From Holothuria scabra (Eukaryota; Echinodermata; Holothuroidea; Aspidochirotida; Holothuriidae), in the NCBI GenBank assembly GCA_037179385.1, contig CM074185.1, positions 53,881,000 to 53,944,999 on the forward strand: a stretch of DNA of 64,000 nucleotides, in the 5' to 3' direction. The notes beneath the pieces are model-generated. The model was not told the origin of the DNA. It was given only the letters and a program-made list of their open reading frames with translations, and made no database searches. Positions 35,013-47,297 of the stretch are shown here, piece after piece. Each line of letters opens with the position of its first letter. Positions within the stretch are counted from its first letter, which is position 1. The position numbers and the translations under genes are program-made.

Positions 35013-36141
35013 ACCAGAAAGCCAAAAGGCTTAGTGATTCCTTGCCATCAAGTACCTTACCTGCTTTCAAATTGACAGTTCTTGATAGATTTTTCTTTAC
35101 ATTTTAGGCACAGAATTTTCACAATTTCACCCCTGGTGACCTCAAATGACCTTTGACCTCTACCAAAAACAATAGGCTTCTTTGTCTCAACATGACAAAT
35201 CTATATACTAAATATGAAAAGTATCTGTTATTCTTATCTGGAGATATTGTGTTTACAAGCCATTTTCGAAGTTTTAACAATTTTACCGCTGGTGACCTCA
35301 AATGACCTTTGACCTCTACCAAAAGCAATAGGCTTCTTTCTCTCAACATGAAAAATCTATACACCAAGTATGAAAATTGTCGGGCAATCCTATCTGAAGA
35401 TATCATGTTTACAAGCCATTTTCGGTGTTTTCACATTTTTGCCGCTGATGACCTCAAATGACCTTTGACCTCAGCCAAAAACAATAGACTTCTTCCTCTC
35501 AACATGACAAACCTATATACCAAGCATGAGAAGTGTTGGTCACTCCTATCTGAAGAAATCATGTTTAAAAGCCATTTTCGGGATTTTCCCAATTTTACCG
35601 CTGGTGACCTCAAATGAACTTTGAATTCTACCAAAAGCACTAGGCTTCTTTCTCTCGACATGACAAATCTATATACCAAATATGAAGAGTATCTGTCACT
35701 CCTTTTTGAAGATATCGTGTTTACAAGCCATTTTCAGTGTTTTCGCAATTTTACCGCTGATGACCTCAAATGACCTTTGACCTCTACCCAAAACAATAGG
35801 GTTCTTCCTCTCAACATGACAAATCTATATACCAAGTATGAAAATTGTCGGGCAATCCTATCTGAAGATATCGTGTTTACAAGCCATTTTCGGCGTTTTC
35901 GCAATTTTACCGCTGGTGACCTCAAATGACCTTTGACCTCTACCAAAAACAATAGGGTTCTTCCTCTCAACATGATAAATCTATATACCAAATATGAAAA
36001 GTGTCGGACATTCCTATCTTAAGATATCGTGTTTACAAGCAAGTGTCACAAACACACACACACACACGCATACACACACACACACACACACACACGACAT
36101 CACCATCGCATAGATTCCTTGCCTGCCTACGGCAAGGAATC
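35013..36141 (+). mobile_element. DR-array repeat family, copy D, downstream of NXPE
   Basis: Complete ends (ACCAGAAAGCCAAAAGGCTT; CA repeat, CATCGCATAG, GGCAAGGAATC). Six internal units of the copy C subtype. Exact DR1 sites lie at 35147-35159, 35303-35315, 35459-35471, 35771-35783 and 35927-35939; the first three are spaced exactly 156 bp apart. Repeated minus-strand frames (VYRFVMLR..SLLFLVEVKGHLRS) simply follow the repeat unit. Confidence 0.83.
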
Positions 36142-38432
36142 AAAAACCACAGTTATGTACGTTTCCCGAAAGGATACTGTTAGAGATCACCTTTGGTCCT
36201 TGATGAGAAATGATAGTGCACCGCGAGTTATGACCAAAAATGTCTATGCATCTGAGTGGGGCATTACCAGGTTCAACATTGGATAGCTTGGAAATTAAAA
36301 CATCCACACGAAAAGTGATGCAATGAAGAAAATCTCCCTAAGGGTTATCACAACGACACTTGACAACTAAAGATACTGCGGAAGAGTGTTTAATTTCTCC
36401 ACGAAATCATTCCAGTATGTAATGAATAGGCTATGGTATTCACCTGTGGCAGTAACTGAGATTATTATTTTAGCAAATTCTCTTAGAAAGTCATTACAAG
36501 GAGTTCTCTCCAGTATGATAAGAAAACATGTATGTTAGCAGATCCGTAGTCATGCAAGGGGGCGCCAAAGAGGGCTAAGCCCCCATGATTTTCCTCAGAT
36601 AATTTGATTGATTTTTATTGACTTAATACTTGTAGTCCACACACTTAGTCCCCCTGAAAATACTCCCGAGTTTTGCCTTCTTCTCACTCTGGCTACGAGC
36701 GGGAACTAGGCTACTGTCCTACTTACTGAAAATATAGACCTACAAAAAGAAAGCCTTTAAATTGGAGTCTATACAACTCCCTCATCGTCAAGTAGCAAGT
36801 GGCCTAGATCAGCCATTGTGCTTGGTGTTCAGCATAAGCCGGAAAACATGTCAGTGAGCCACAAGTGAAATATAGCCTTGGTCAACCTTATTTAACCAAC
36901 AAACTTAAGCCATAAAAACCACATCTAACCTGACCTAACCAAACTAATTGTGGCCGTTCTCTACAAGCAACATCAAGCTACCTCTACCAATGGTTAATCA
37001 ATGGTTATCACAGGCTGAAAACTAAGTTGGTTTGAAGTCTTCTTACAAATAAGACCAGATACTACGGAATCTCCGCTAATTCAATCGCCGCTAAGCAGCA
37101 GCAACATAAGCAAAAATAAAGTTTGAAAACATCTCTGAAGCAGAATAAACGATTTCAAATCCACAAACTGCAAACACAGCCTTACACAGGCACACGATCC
37201 TTCACGACACTAGCACCCTCACAATACCCTGCAGCTCGTCTATCGCAAAGAATCGACTGGTCTCTTGTTTTATACACAGAATGTACTGTAAATCTTCATT
37301 GAGTTAACTGTATGTGGAGAAAGTTTGCACAGTAAAACTCCATTGCGAGTGTCGCCAGATGAGAAGCATTTCGACTTGCTTGTAGTCGTAGTCGTAGCGT
37401 TACAGACATGTAAAATACGGAATACTAAGCGGATGGGTTGCGCATTGCTATATCATTAGTAACTATATATGTGTACATCGTTTTAGTCTGATCTAAGACA
37501 ACAACGAGTGTGGCTTATAATCGCAGGCTTAAAGGATTTACCCCGAGAATGCAGTAAACTTCATAGTTATTTACGACTTTCTATATTATTGAACACTTGA
37601 TGACCCCATAAATTTTTAGTAAGAAAAAAGTCTTTGACTTCTGTTTTGTACAAACACTGTGTCGAGCAATATTGTAAAAGCATGCGGTATAAGTAATCCT
37701 CGTCGCTCATTTGTACGGATGACTTGTGATAGTCAATATCGACTTTGCAATCCGCGGTCCCTCTCAAGGTTTTGCCTGGTAAAGAAGAGCGGCTCCATAG
37801 TTTTCCCTTTCGGGAAACCAAAAAAGGAATGTATCTTTACATTGAAAAGTACTGGCAACTACAATTCCGGGTAGCGAACGTTATTATGTTTATGGAAGCG
37901 AAGCTTTATAAACATATTGCTATTACCCAGGTTCACGTCACGTGACAGTTTCTTTGTCCCGGGTTTTCGGAGAAAGTTCTTCAGTATTATGCATGTGGTT
38001 TGCATCATACATTTTTACAAATTGTAGATCAGAACGAAGCAAGGACAGTTGGAATAAAGGCTTTTTCGCTAAATAACGAGCAAATATAGAATATTTCATT
38101 TTAAAAACTCCGAATGAATTAGGCCAAGTAATCTGCGCAAGTTAAGGCATCCTAACATGTCAGTCAGCAGGTGTGGCAGATACAAACTTTCGAAATTAAA
38201 ATAAAATCCTAAAAACGTATCTTTTTAAAGCTAGCTCTGTGTGTAATACTTTTTGTCAGTGCACAGGCGGTTAATTAGTCTGCATGATGTGATGTGGCAT
38301 TTATTCTATCACCTTTTCGTAGGATACGTTGGCTTGATACCTAGGGATTTCCCCGTCATTGCGCAAGCAGTGGTTCCTTTGTAGGCCAACTACACAGTAC
38401 AGAGTTCTGTGTATCAAAGTTTCTTTGTCCCG
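36142..38432. other. No gene recognised; carries a 150-bp duplicated segment
   Basis: 37951-38105 (TCTTTGTCCCGGGTTTTCGG, CAGTATTATGCATG, GATCAGAACGAAGCAAGGAC) is repeated at 41953-42105, on the far side of the element at 38433. The rest shows no shared repeat. Opposing short frames at 37567-37945 resemble nothing known to me. Confidence 0.45.
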
Positions 38433-41400
38433 CCCTTACAAAAAAAAAAAAAAAAAAAACCATGAGATTCCCACAGGAAGTGCAGCAGTTCCCATGGGAA
38501 TCCCATGGGAATTCAAGATTCCCCATGGGAATTGTACGGGAAGCAAACATTCCCTATGGGAAGTCTGAAAATCAACATGGGAAATTCATCACTTCCCGCA
38601 TACTTCCCATGGGGAAATGAAAATTCCCCATGGGAAGCTACAAATCCCCATGGGATTTCATTTGCATCACATGGGAAGTTGCAGGCTGAAATAGTATGCA
38701 TCTCATGGGGAATGCTTATTCCCCGTGAGGTATTTTGATTTCTCACGGGGAAACCATGATTCCCCACGGGGTTTGACTATTCTCATTGGAAAGTAACAAG
38801 TCCACATGGGAATTTTTAATTTTTCTTGTGGGATAATATATCATGCAATTACCCATATTCCATGCAGTGCATATTTGTGATTTCACTGTTAATATCATAG
38901 GCCTTCTGAAGAGCAACAATTTTTAAGCTAAATTTTGGGGAACAAATATGATTATACAATAAACAGAAGGGGAGTCAAAATAAATTTTACTCTAGTAATC
39001 ATGAGGTGCAATAACTTATTTTTAGTTGACTGTATTAATAGGCCTTTTAAAATATAGATGGTATAATTGGCATTGTCTGCAAAATTAAGGTCACGTTTAA
39101 ATCAACCCCCCCCCCCCCGACAAAATACTTGCATCAGACTACTTTTATTTTATTTTATTCTACTTTATTTACTTTATTTTTTAAGACTGGAGAGAACCTG
39201 ATACATGGTCAATGCTAGGGCCATGCATGCAGGTTTTGTATATGGAAGTTTCTGTGTAACAACTAGATCCAGCATGGGCACAGCTAGATTATCACTATCA
39301 CTCCTTTTAATGGGACCACAGGTTGACTATTACTTCTTTAATGGGACCACACATTATCACTATCACCAATTTAATGGGACTGTAGCACTTGCACTTCAAA
39401 TAATTGCATTCGAGTGCAAAATAATACATATTCATAGGTTGTCCCAGTGCAACTTGTTATTTGCATAAGCTACGTGTGCAGTGGACCAGACTGACCAATC
39501 ACGCGTACGACTCTCGTGGTGAGCAGGCATGTAACGATCAGGAGGTCCTCACTAGCATCAAGTCAGCGACGCAGGAAAGACGTGGACACCAACTCCGCCG
39601 AAGTTCCGAATTGACCGTTCTCGACTTTGACAACACAGTACTTACTGCACTTGGAATTACCTACCAAAATCTCGGAGACATCCACAAGAAATTATTCGTC
39701 TCACCAACACATCAGTCCTGTGTAGTCGGGCAGCAGCCGGCAGCTCGACAATTTTTGCTTGGGATTGAGGTGTTGCGTGCGGCGGTAATATCAGTTCCAC
39801 TACATCGCCGAGCACGAGGTCCTTACAGTGACGCCATTTTGTTGCGGCCCTGGTATTAGAGTTTTTCGTTAATGGAGGTGAGACCATTTCACTTTACATC
39901 TCTAAAGGACCATGCACACAGCTGATGCTTTGTAGGATTGCAAGGGAATACATGACGAAATGGTTACGGTAAAAAAAATACACTTGATTTCCTTCCTTGC
40001 CCAATTACACAATCTGATGATTGACAGACAATAATACTCAATGCTAAGACATTTAATCCATGTCACGAAACCCTAGCCACAGTATGCAGAGCACGCAGAG
40101 GGGGTTTTGATTACAATCCTGCCCAAAGAACTGTGTAATTTTTGCAACCTAAGTGGACTAGAAGCTCGGTGAAGTGGTAATAATAGACCTCCAGCAGTGG
40201 GTTTGGACACCTGATATACCTCAGTTGAACAATATAGATTACAGAGGTTAGAAAATCAACTTTTTTACCGCAATCGAAACAGCATGTATGGCAGTGTTGG
40301 CAAAGTTGTTTAAACATCTCTGTCCCTTTCCTTGGATCCTCAGTGTTAAGGTATATGCAGTTGCTACATTGTAAATTGAAGAGGTAAGCATATCCATCCT
40401 GTCCGGCTGTCGACTTGCCAAAGGAGTGTCATATTGTAAATAGGAGGTGAGGAGGGGGATGTAGATCAATCATATCCTAGCTCCACAACACTGACTACAG
40501 GAGGCCTATACAGTAGCTACAGCCACTTAGGCTACGTGTTTGTCCTCTACACTCGAGCAGTACTAGCTGCAGTATGAGCTGCAATAATTTGCAATATTAG
40601 ATTTTATTTGTATAGGCTTACTCATATTATTAATCATGCCTTTCTCAAGTAATCAAGTAGGCCTATTTTGTACTCTAAATTAACTAATTGGAATTGTTTT
40701 TGATAGATGTTTTGAACAATAAACAGTAGTGGAAGACATACATACTGTTTATATAAATGCACGTGGCATCTTCCATATTACACGAACTTACACTTAGGCC
40801 TACTTTTCAGTCTTCCAGCTCAGAACATGGTAGTAGTAGTATGTACTTCCATGATCACAATGAACACAGTATACACACACACGTCATATACAGCACACAG
40901 TAAAAACTGTTCAAAGCATGCCAGTAGTGCATGCAACTGTTGGAAGCATTGTGATTGGCTGATGAGATCCAGATAAAGAGAGGGCTTTTCAAATGTACAC
41001 AATATGCCAATGTTAGGGATGCCCACACAGACTGTTTGCATGCACACAGTTTACAACACTGAGTGTACAGAGGACATATAGCTACATAGTACTGTACATA
41101 TACTGTAATACTGTAAAGGTGTATACATTGTGTATGTACAGCTAGATGTGAACAGAGTGCATGGAGGCTGCATGTTCTGCAGTCAAATAAAATGGGACTT
41201 ACAGCATTTAGCCAGGAAAGGGGTTGCAAGTATCTTAAAGGAAGTGCAACCAATGTGTAACAATATCATATGTTTTGCATGGGCTGAAGAAGACATATGT
41301 GCATGGCCATAATATCAACTTGAATGGACTATTTGTGTTTTTAAAAGCTGTTGGAATCTATGTTTGGGAAGTGCATGGGCTAATGGACTTTACAGCTTTG

Positions 41401-41952
41401 TCTGAAAATTAAAGGAATGATAAATTAATTTGAATGTGGAAATTAAAGAACAAACTATACATCCTTACATATTGAATGTGGAGCTATATTGTGACCCACA
41501 GGACTACATTGTACATTATATCAGTGCTAAATATTTTCAGGTTTGCATCCGGTATTGTAAACATGATGACAGGAGAAATTTGAGAAACGGCCATGCATTT
41601 TCTTCAGCTCTTGGACTGCTACTGGAACTTCTGATCAAAAAGTGATTTTACAGACAGTATGTGTACATGTCAATGCAGGAAAACTCACATGCAATCCCCA
41701 TAGGGAGCATTCACCGTGGGAATTATTCCCCGCGGGGAATGATTCCCACGGGGAATAATCCCCGCGGGAATCATTCCCCGTGGGAAGCATTTCCCGTGTG
41801 AAGCATTTCCCGTGCCAAGCATTTCCCGTGTCAAGCATTCCCCACGGGAAGTATTCCCCGTAAGAATTTTTCCCCATGGGAAGCATTTCCCGTGTGCCAA
41901 AATCCCGTGGGAAATTCCCCGTGGGATTTTCCACGGTTTTTTTTTGTAAGGG
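38433..41952. mobile_element. 3.5-kb inverted-repeat element with TTCCCATGGGAA arrays
   Basis: Ends CCCTTACAAAAAAA and TTTTTTTGTAAGGG are complementary, followed inward by poly-A/T and then, in both arms (38460-38820 and 41695-41935), by arrays of TTCCC(A/C)(T/G)GGGAA-type palindromes. CG flanks both ends. The duplicate at 37951-37965 (TTTGTCCCGGGTTTT) looks like the unoccupied target. The interior includes a 35-bp partial tandem repeat (TTTAATGGGACCAC at 39309-39380) and a mixed-composition block at 39461-39890 with an unassigned 132-codon frame. No transposase found. Two separate short insertions would be an alternative. Confidence 0.65.
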
Positions 41953-42200
41953 CGGGTTTTCGGGGGAAGTTCTTCAGTATTAGGCATGTCGTTTGCATCA
42001 TACATTTGTTACAAATTGTAGATCAGAACGAAGCAAGGACAGTCGGAATAAAGAATTTTTCACTAGATAATGAGCAAATGTAGAATATTCCATTATAAAA
42101 ACGCATGAATGTCGCAGGTTAAGCAGTGATTCATTCGTGCAGGGAGTTGTTTTAGACTCACATCCACAACACGTGTATCACGTACATTAACGTACATTTA

Positions 42201-42801
42201 TGGCAAGCCGAATGTTCAATAAATAGAAAATCCAAGATTTTCGGTCAATAATCCAAGATTATCGACCGAAAATCTTGGATTATTAGTCGATAATCTTTGA
42301 TTATCAGCGATAAGCCAGGTTTATCCCGAGATAATCCAAGATTGTCAAAATAACTTGGACTATCGACCGATAATCCAGTATTATCCACCGATAATCCAAG
42401 ATTATCAAATTAATTTGGTATATCGGCCGACAATCTTGGATTGTCCATTACTTGATGTATACAGTACTTCATGCGTTAAACCTGGATTATCAACTGATAA
42501 TCCTGGATTATCGTCGATAATACAAGATTATCGGCCGATAATCTTGGATTTTCGGCAGATAATCTTGGATTCTCAGCGATAATCCAAGATTATCGGTCGA
42601 CAATTCAAGATTATCTGTCGAGTATCCAAGATTATCTAACAAATTTTGATAATCCTGGTTTATCGGTCGACAATCCAAGATTATCAATGTAAGACTGAAA
42701 AACTTGGTTTATCAGTCGAGAATCCAAGATTATCGATCGACAATCTTGGATTATCGGTCGATAATCTTGGATTTTCTATTTATTGAACATTCGGCTTGCC
42801 A
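42201..42801. mobile_element. Foldback element built of GATAATCCAAGATTATC words
   Basis: Ends TGGCAAGCCGAATGTTCAAT and its exact complement, with TA on both sides (42199-42200, 42802-42803). The inverted ends extend through TAAATAGAAAATCCAAGATT. The 601-bp interior is a chain of AATCCAAGATTATCG(A/G)(T/C)CGA modules in both directions. No coding capacity. Confidence 0.85.
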
Positions 42802-42803
42802 TA

Positions 42804-43570
42804 TACATTCACATCAGTGTTTATCGAAAACGACAGCGTTTTAAATTGCAACTGCAAGTCTGCAAGCTGTCTGTTGTTCGTACTGCCGAAACACAGGCAT
42901 AGAGCAGTATATCCAGCTGCTCTTTGATTACACCCGCGTAAATATTTCGAACACAATTTGTTTGTTTTCTACTTGAGCGGCACTGTTAATATTTTCGGCC
43001 CCTACTACACACAACTGACACAGCCTCCTTAGGAGTAGACAAATTAGGCCTAATTGATGGGACTTAGCCTTCTTCAGTCAAAGCGGGATACCGTGCACTT
43101 TGTGTAGGCCTTACACTCGTATATCTCGTTGTATACAGACTGTCAGTGTGTTAGTAAATTTGTCTTCTGAATCTTTGAGACAAGACAGTTCTGTTATTTA
43201 AGTGATCTGTTGTGAAGTGATTTTTTCAGTTCTAATGATAATTCCTTCCTTGTGATATCTGGGATTCGGATGAACACCATTCAGTGAAGTAAAAATTTTT
43301 TCATAGTAGCCTACCAATCGCTTCCATTAACAGTGGTTACGGTTTCCCGGTAACCACATTTCTAGTTTTACATTTTGGATCAGGCATCTACCGTATCATT
43401 ATAGCGACTGCATGTATGACTAGTTTTCCTTATTTACTACAATTTACTCAGAAGTAAAATTTGGCTTCACACAGGTACCGTTGATTTTGGATTTGCCCAC
43501 AACTATAAATCGGTCGAGAAATCGGAAATCCAGCTGCGAATTACCGTACGATTTTTTTATTAACAGTGTA
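42804..43570. other. No recognisable feature
   Basis: No gene or shared repeat identified. It ends at the target site of the hAT element that follows. Confidence 0.4.
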
Positions 43571-45013
43571 CAGTGGTGTAGCCACGTGGGTGGTTTGGGG
43601 GGTTAGAGCCTCCTCCCCCCCCCCCCATGACCCGACCTTGGAATGCAAAAACAGCTAAAATAACGAAGGCTTTTCTCTCTATCCTTAGATTTTTCCCTAC
43701 ACTGTTAAAAATTTCTGTAAATTTACAGACTTTTTTTAACTTAAACTTTTTGTATTTTACTTTTAATAGAGATTTTCTGTATCTTTGCAGACACTTTGTA
43801 TTTCTACAATAAAAAAAGGTTGTTTAACATGTATTTTCTGTTTATTTGAAAAACCATTTCTGTCTGCTTTTTTAACCAAATTTTACTGCTTTGTAAAACT
43901 TTTTCTGTAAATGTACAGAAATTTTAACAGTATTTTGTATTTTTCTGATTTCACATAAATATACTGTCATTTAACAAACATTCATTTTGTTTTTACGCTG
44001 AAAAAGAAACAAAAATAAGCCCAAACAAACAAACAAATAAGAAATAGCCAGAAAATTTTCAATATATAACATGCATCGTTCTGCGAAGTTTCAGTTAAAA
44101 AAGAAAACATTTTTGGCAAATTTATGGCCCTATTTGAAAATTAACTTACATTTATTATACTGACAATTGGTATACTGATGTCAACTCATCGCCACAGGCG
44201 CTCATGCACTTGATCGGAGCAAATTAAAAACGTTTCACAAATTTACTTGAAAGAGTCTGTAAATTTACCACTTTATGACGTAAATCTCATTTTGCATAAA
44301 TGGGTGGAGCTTATTTTGTAGGCATTTTCCTAACAAAAGGATTGCTATTGCTTTGAATAATATCTTTTTTGGCTTTTTTTAATCAGGAAGTGATAAACTT
44401 ATTGTTTACCTTGTCTGGAAATGTTTGCAACCAATGTATTTGCATTCTTTGTCATATTTATTTTAAAAACAATTATTATATTGTACCAAAAATGTGACTT
44501 TCCAATTACAAAGTTCCTAGAGATAGCAGTCTACTGGACAACAATGTGATAACAAAGTATCCTCATTGTGTTTTGATTGAAAATAACTTCGTAACGACAC
44601 ATTACGTTGATAAGCAAATACCTGATCTACGTAATGGTGAAGTGTATGTTACGTAATAACATATGAAAGGAAAAAAGCGATATTATAATAAATATTAAAA
44701 CGCCGAGAATGAAAACAGTAGGCTGTAAATTCACATAAAATTAAGGTAAAAAAAACAGAACAATTCTGTAATTCGATTTTACAGTAGACATTTGTAAACT
44801 AATTTACATGCAAAAACTGTAAAGAAAAAACAAACACTTAATGTTTTTTCATGATTACAGTCTGGCTGTAAAAAAAACATTATTTGGTTGGAAAAAAATT
44901 TGCCATAAAAATTATGTAAATTTTACAGAGAAATTTCTAACAGTGTATGGTCGTGCCCTCAGGCCCCAAGACACCAAAAACTTTCCCATGACACAATCCT
45001 GGCTACGCGCCTG
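43571..45013. mobile_element. hAT MITE carrying a nested TA element
   Basis: Ends CAGTGGTGTAGCCACG and CCTGGCTACGCGCCTG are imperfect inverted repeats. The 8-mer ACAGTGTA is repeated exactly on both sides (43563-43570, 45014-45021), diagnostic of hAT. Without the nested insertion at 43700-44945 it would be only about 200 bp. Confidence 0.83.
43700..44945 (-). mobile_element. TA-flanked foldback element, copy 2 (nested)
   Basis: Reverse complement of 4755-6109 across its length, about 100 bp shorter through internal indels (one removes part of the region around 5600-5650 of copy 1). Ends CACTGTTAAAAATTTCTG and AAATTTCTAACAGTG. TA lies on both sides (43698-43699, 44946-44947). Confidence 0.85.
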
Positions 45014-45021
45014 ACAGTGTA

Positions 45022-45592
45022 GGCCTATTTATCTGATAAAACTCATATATATCTTCACAGGATGGAAAATTTTGGATTGTTTCCGACGTTTGGAGACGTT
45101 TTTTCAGTAAAACGTACAAAGTCGAACCGTTTTCAGATCTGATATTGCTGTAGTTTGATCCACGCTTTATAAAATTTGATTTTGAAGTTTTCGTATCAGA
45201 TTTTAATTAGACAGATCAACTATTTTTGTCATAGGCTATAGTGCAATTTATAAAATAATGACCGTTTTGCAAACAGAACAGATTAAAGGTTAGTCTGTTG
45301 GTTTTTTGTATTTTTTCAAAGCAAATACTGGTATTCTGAAAAATTATGAAATAAAGTTTATTTTTGCTCACATAAAATTGCTTGAACTTTTTCAGACTTG
45401 TCGTATTTTTTCATACTGATTTCAAACAACCATTTTCACCATCTTTTTTTGGCATATTTTAAAATACAAGTCCGGCATGTCTTAGGACGGGGCTGATGCG
45501 CATTGTTGAAGGAGAGATTTCCTAACGGGCTCACGATTGTGCCAATCCCTAACCTGATTACTAAATACGATGAAGAATGCAAAGGATATAAT
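45022..45592. other. No recognisable feature
   Basis: AT-rich sequence. Nothing supported. Confidence 0.4.
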
Positions 45593-46351
45593 CAATGGCG
45601 TAGCCAACGGGGGCAGGGAACGGTTGTTCCCCCCTCTCCCGGCTCTGAAAAGTGAAAAATTCGGAAATTTGCGGTTTGTGACAACAGTCAACTACAGTGT
45701 GGTTTTTCCAATTCTTCTTTGTCCTTTCTTTGAAATTCCGAATTCTCTCTAAAAGCTCCATTTGTGTAATTATTTGTTTCAAAATTTGCAAAATTTTCGG
45801 CGGGCTTCGTGCGCAGCCATTGGTCGTAACTGCTGCAATCGTGTTCCATCATAAGCAGTTTGGTTAACTCTGGAAAAGACAAAAAATTTTCGATCTTGAT
45901 ACGTGGCACTATACATAACTTTCGTGTTGGTGTGTCGTAAAACCATATCTAACTAACATCAAGTGATCAGGTGATATCGGCAACTACTGGGCTATTTTCA
46001 TGAATTTTGTATTATTTAATTTCAATATTTCTCCAATATAAGCCTTTTAATCTTAAATTTCGTAAGAGAGCCTCAATTTGTAGGCCTTAGATAAAGTTAT
46101 GTAGCACAACAATCTTTGGTCACCATGCAATTTCAAACTTGCCAGTAAGTGATACAGATTCTTCAGTCATTCCCAAACTTTTCACATATATGATACAACC
46201 TCGAGGTTTTCCAAAATTTGCCTAAAAGGGGGAAAAATTCGGCGAGCTTCGGGCGCCGCTTATTAACTCCCCAGAGAAATAGTATCCACAATTTTACCAA
46301 ATTCGGAAAATTTGGGTTTTTGCCCCCCCCCCCCGGAAAACTACGCCACTA
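45593..46351. mobile_element. hAT-like non-autonomous element, 759 bp
   Basis: Left end CAATGGCGTAGCCAACGG and right end AAACTACGCCACTA are imperfect inverted repeats of the GTGGCGTAGCC type. Flanking 8-mers GATATAAT and GATATAAA differ at one base. Minus-strand frames inside do not resemble a transposase. Confidence 0.65.
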
Positions 46352-46489
46352 GATATAAAACAATGTCACCAGGAATCAAGAAATTACTTGTTAAACAGCA
46401 TGCACCAGCAGCAAAGCATTTTAAAACGGTTAGTATAAGCATCAATGTTATCAACAGCTTGGTTAAACTGTGACAACTTAGGATACCTG

Positions 46490-47215
46490 GTTTCAGTTTC
46501 ATTTATTCTCTACTTTACCTCGAAGAGGTGTAAGAGACTTACAAACAGACATAAAGAATATAACAAATAGAAGTGATACAACAAAATGCATCAAAGTACA
46601 AAAAAGGACGGTTTAAAGAACAAAACAAAATCAGAGAAAAAAGAAAAAAGGAAAAATAATAACAAACATAATGAAAGTAACATCTGACACTTTTTTTTAA
46701 CAAACTAAGACAATTCAGACACCAGTCACCTATAGATTTAAAATTACAATTTACCTGAGAATTTATTCATAATTATCTTACAAAACTTAAGCAAGTTGGA
46801 CTCGATCTTCCTATTTCTACTCTGAAAAAGTTCCTTCAATTTAACAGTTGTGGGCCGTCTTCTAAAATATGGCTTGCTTAAGTAATAATTTTCGTTCTGT
46901 GGTAGAGTAAGGGCACTGAAAAATATAATGGAATTCATCCCCTAGGCCTCCCCATCACACAAGTCACAAATTCTTTCATGATAAATAATACCCTCAAATT
47001 TACCTGTAACCACCGGTAGCTTACTATTCCCACATCTTTGAATTTACAGAATGAGTTGCCCAGAAAGTGATCAAAATTAAGCAGATAGCGTTCAAATACT
47101 AACCTAGTTTTAAATATCCTGTAATTCTTACACTGGGAGTCAAGTTGTATTTACTTCAGCAATCCATTCCTGTTCATAAATATCGTTTAGACGTTTATTT
47201 AATGCTGCTCTCAAC
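46490..47215 (-). mobile_element. LINE 3'-end fragment
   Basis: On the minus strand a LINE C-terminal region is recognisable: RICDLC near 46960, GDEFHYIFQCP near 46905-46935 in one frame, then RRRPTTVKLKELFQSRNRKI and LLKFCKIIMNK in another (46744-46860), so at least one frameshift and a stop. The 3' UTR ends CACCTCTTCGAGG...AATAAATGAAACTGAAA at about 46490. DEFH-F-CP followed by a RRP..KLK.L...N motif is typical of the tail of several metazoan LINE RTs; I cannot name the clade. It interrupts the duplicated locus. Confidence 0.7.
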
Positions 47216-47297
47216 CAGTATTTCGCGTAGGTGCTGCAGGAGACTGCGGAGCTTTTACCCTAAGTTCTTCAACAGTTCATTTTCTTAGTCCTTGAGT

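Noticed and set aside
35119..35991. Repeated minus-strand frames VYRFVMLR..SLLFLVEVKGHLRS
   Set aside because: These are shadows of the DR-array repeat unit; the same phrase appears antisense to copy C, with stops.
39205..39468. 87-codon plus-strand frame with HYHYHQFNGT phrases
   Set aside because: Explained by a short partial tandem repeat (TTTAATGGGACCAC).
42201..42801. CRISPR-like array of short repeats
   Set aside because: The repeats are palindromic words in both directions without uniform spacers, inside a TA-flanked inverted-repeat element in animal DNA.
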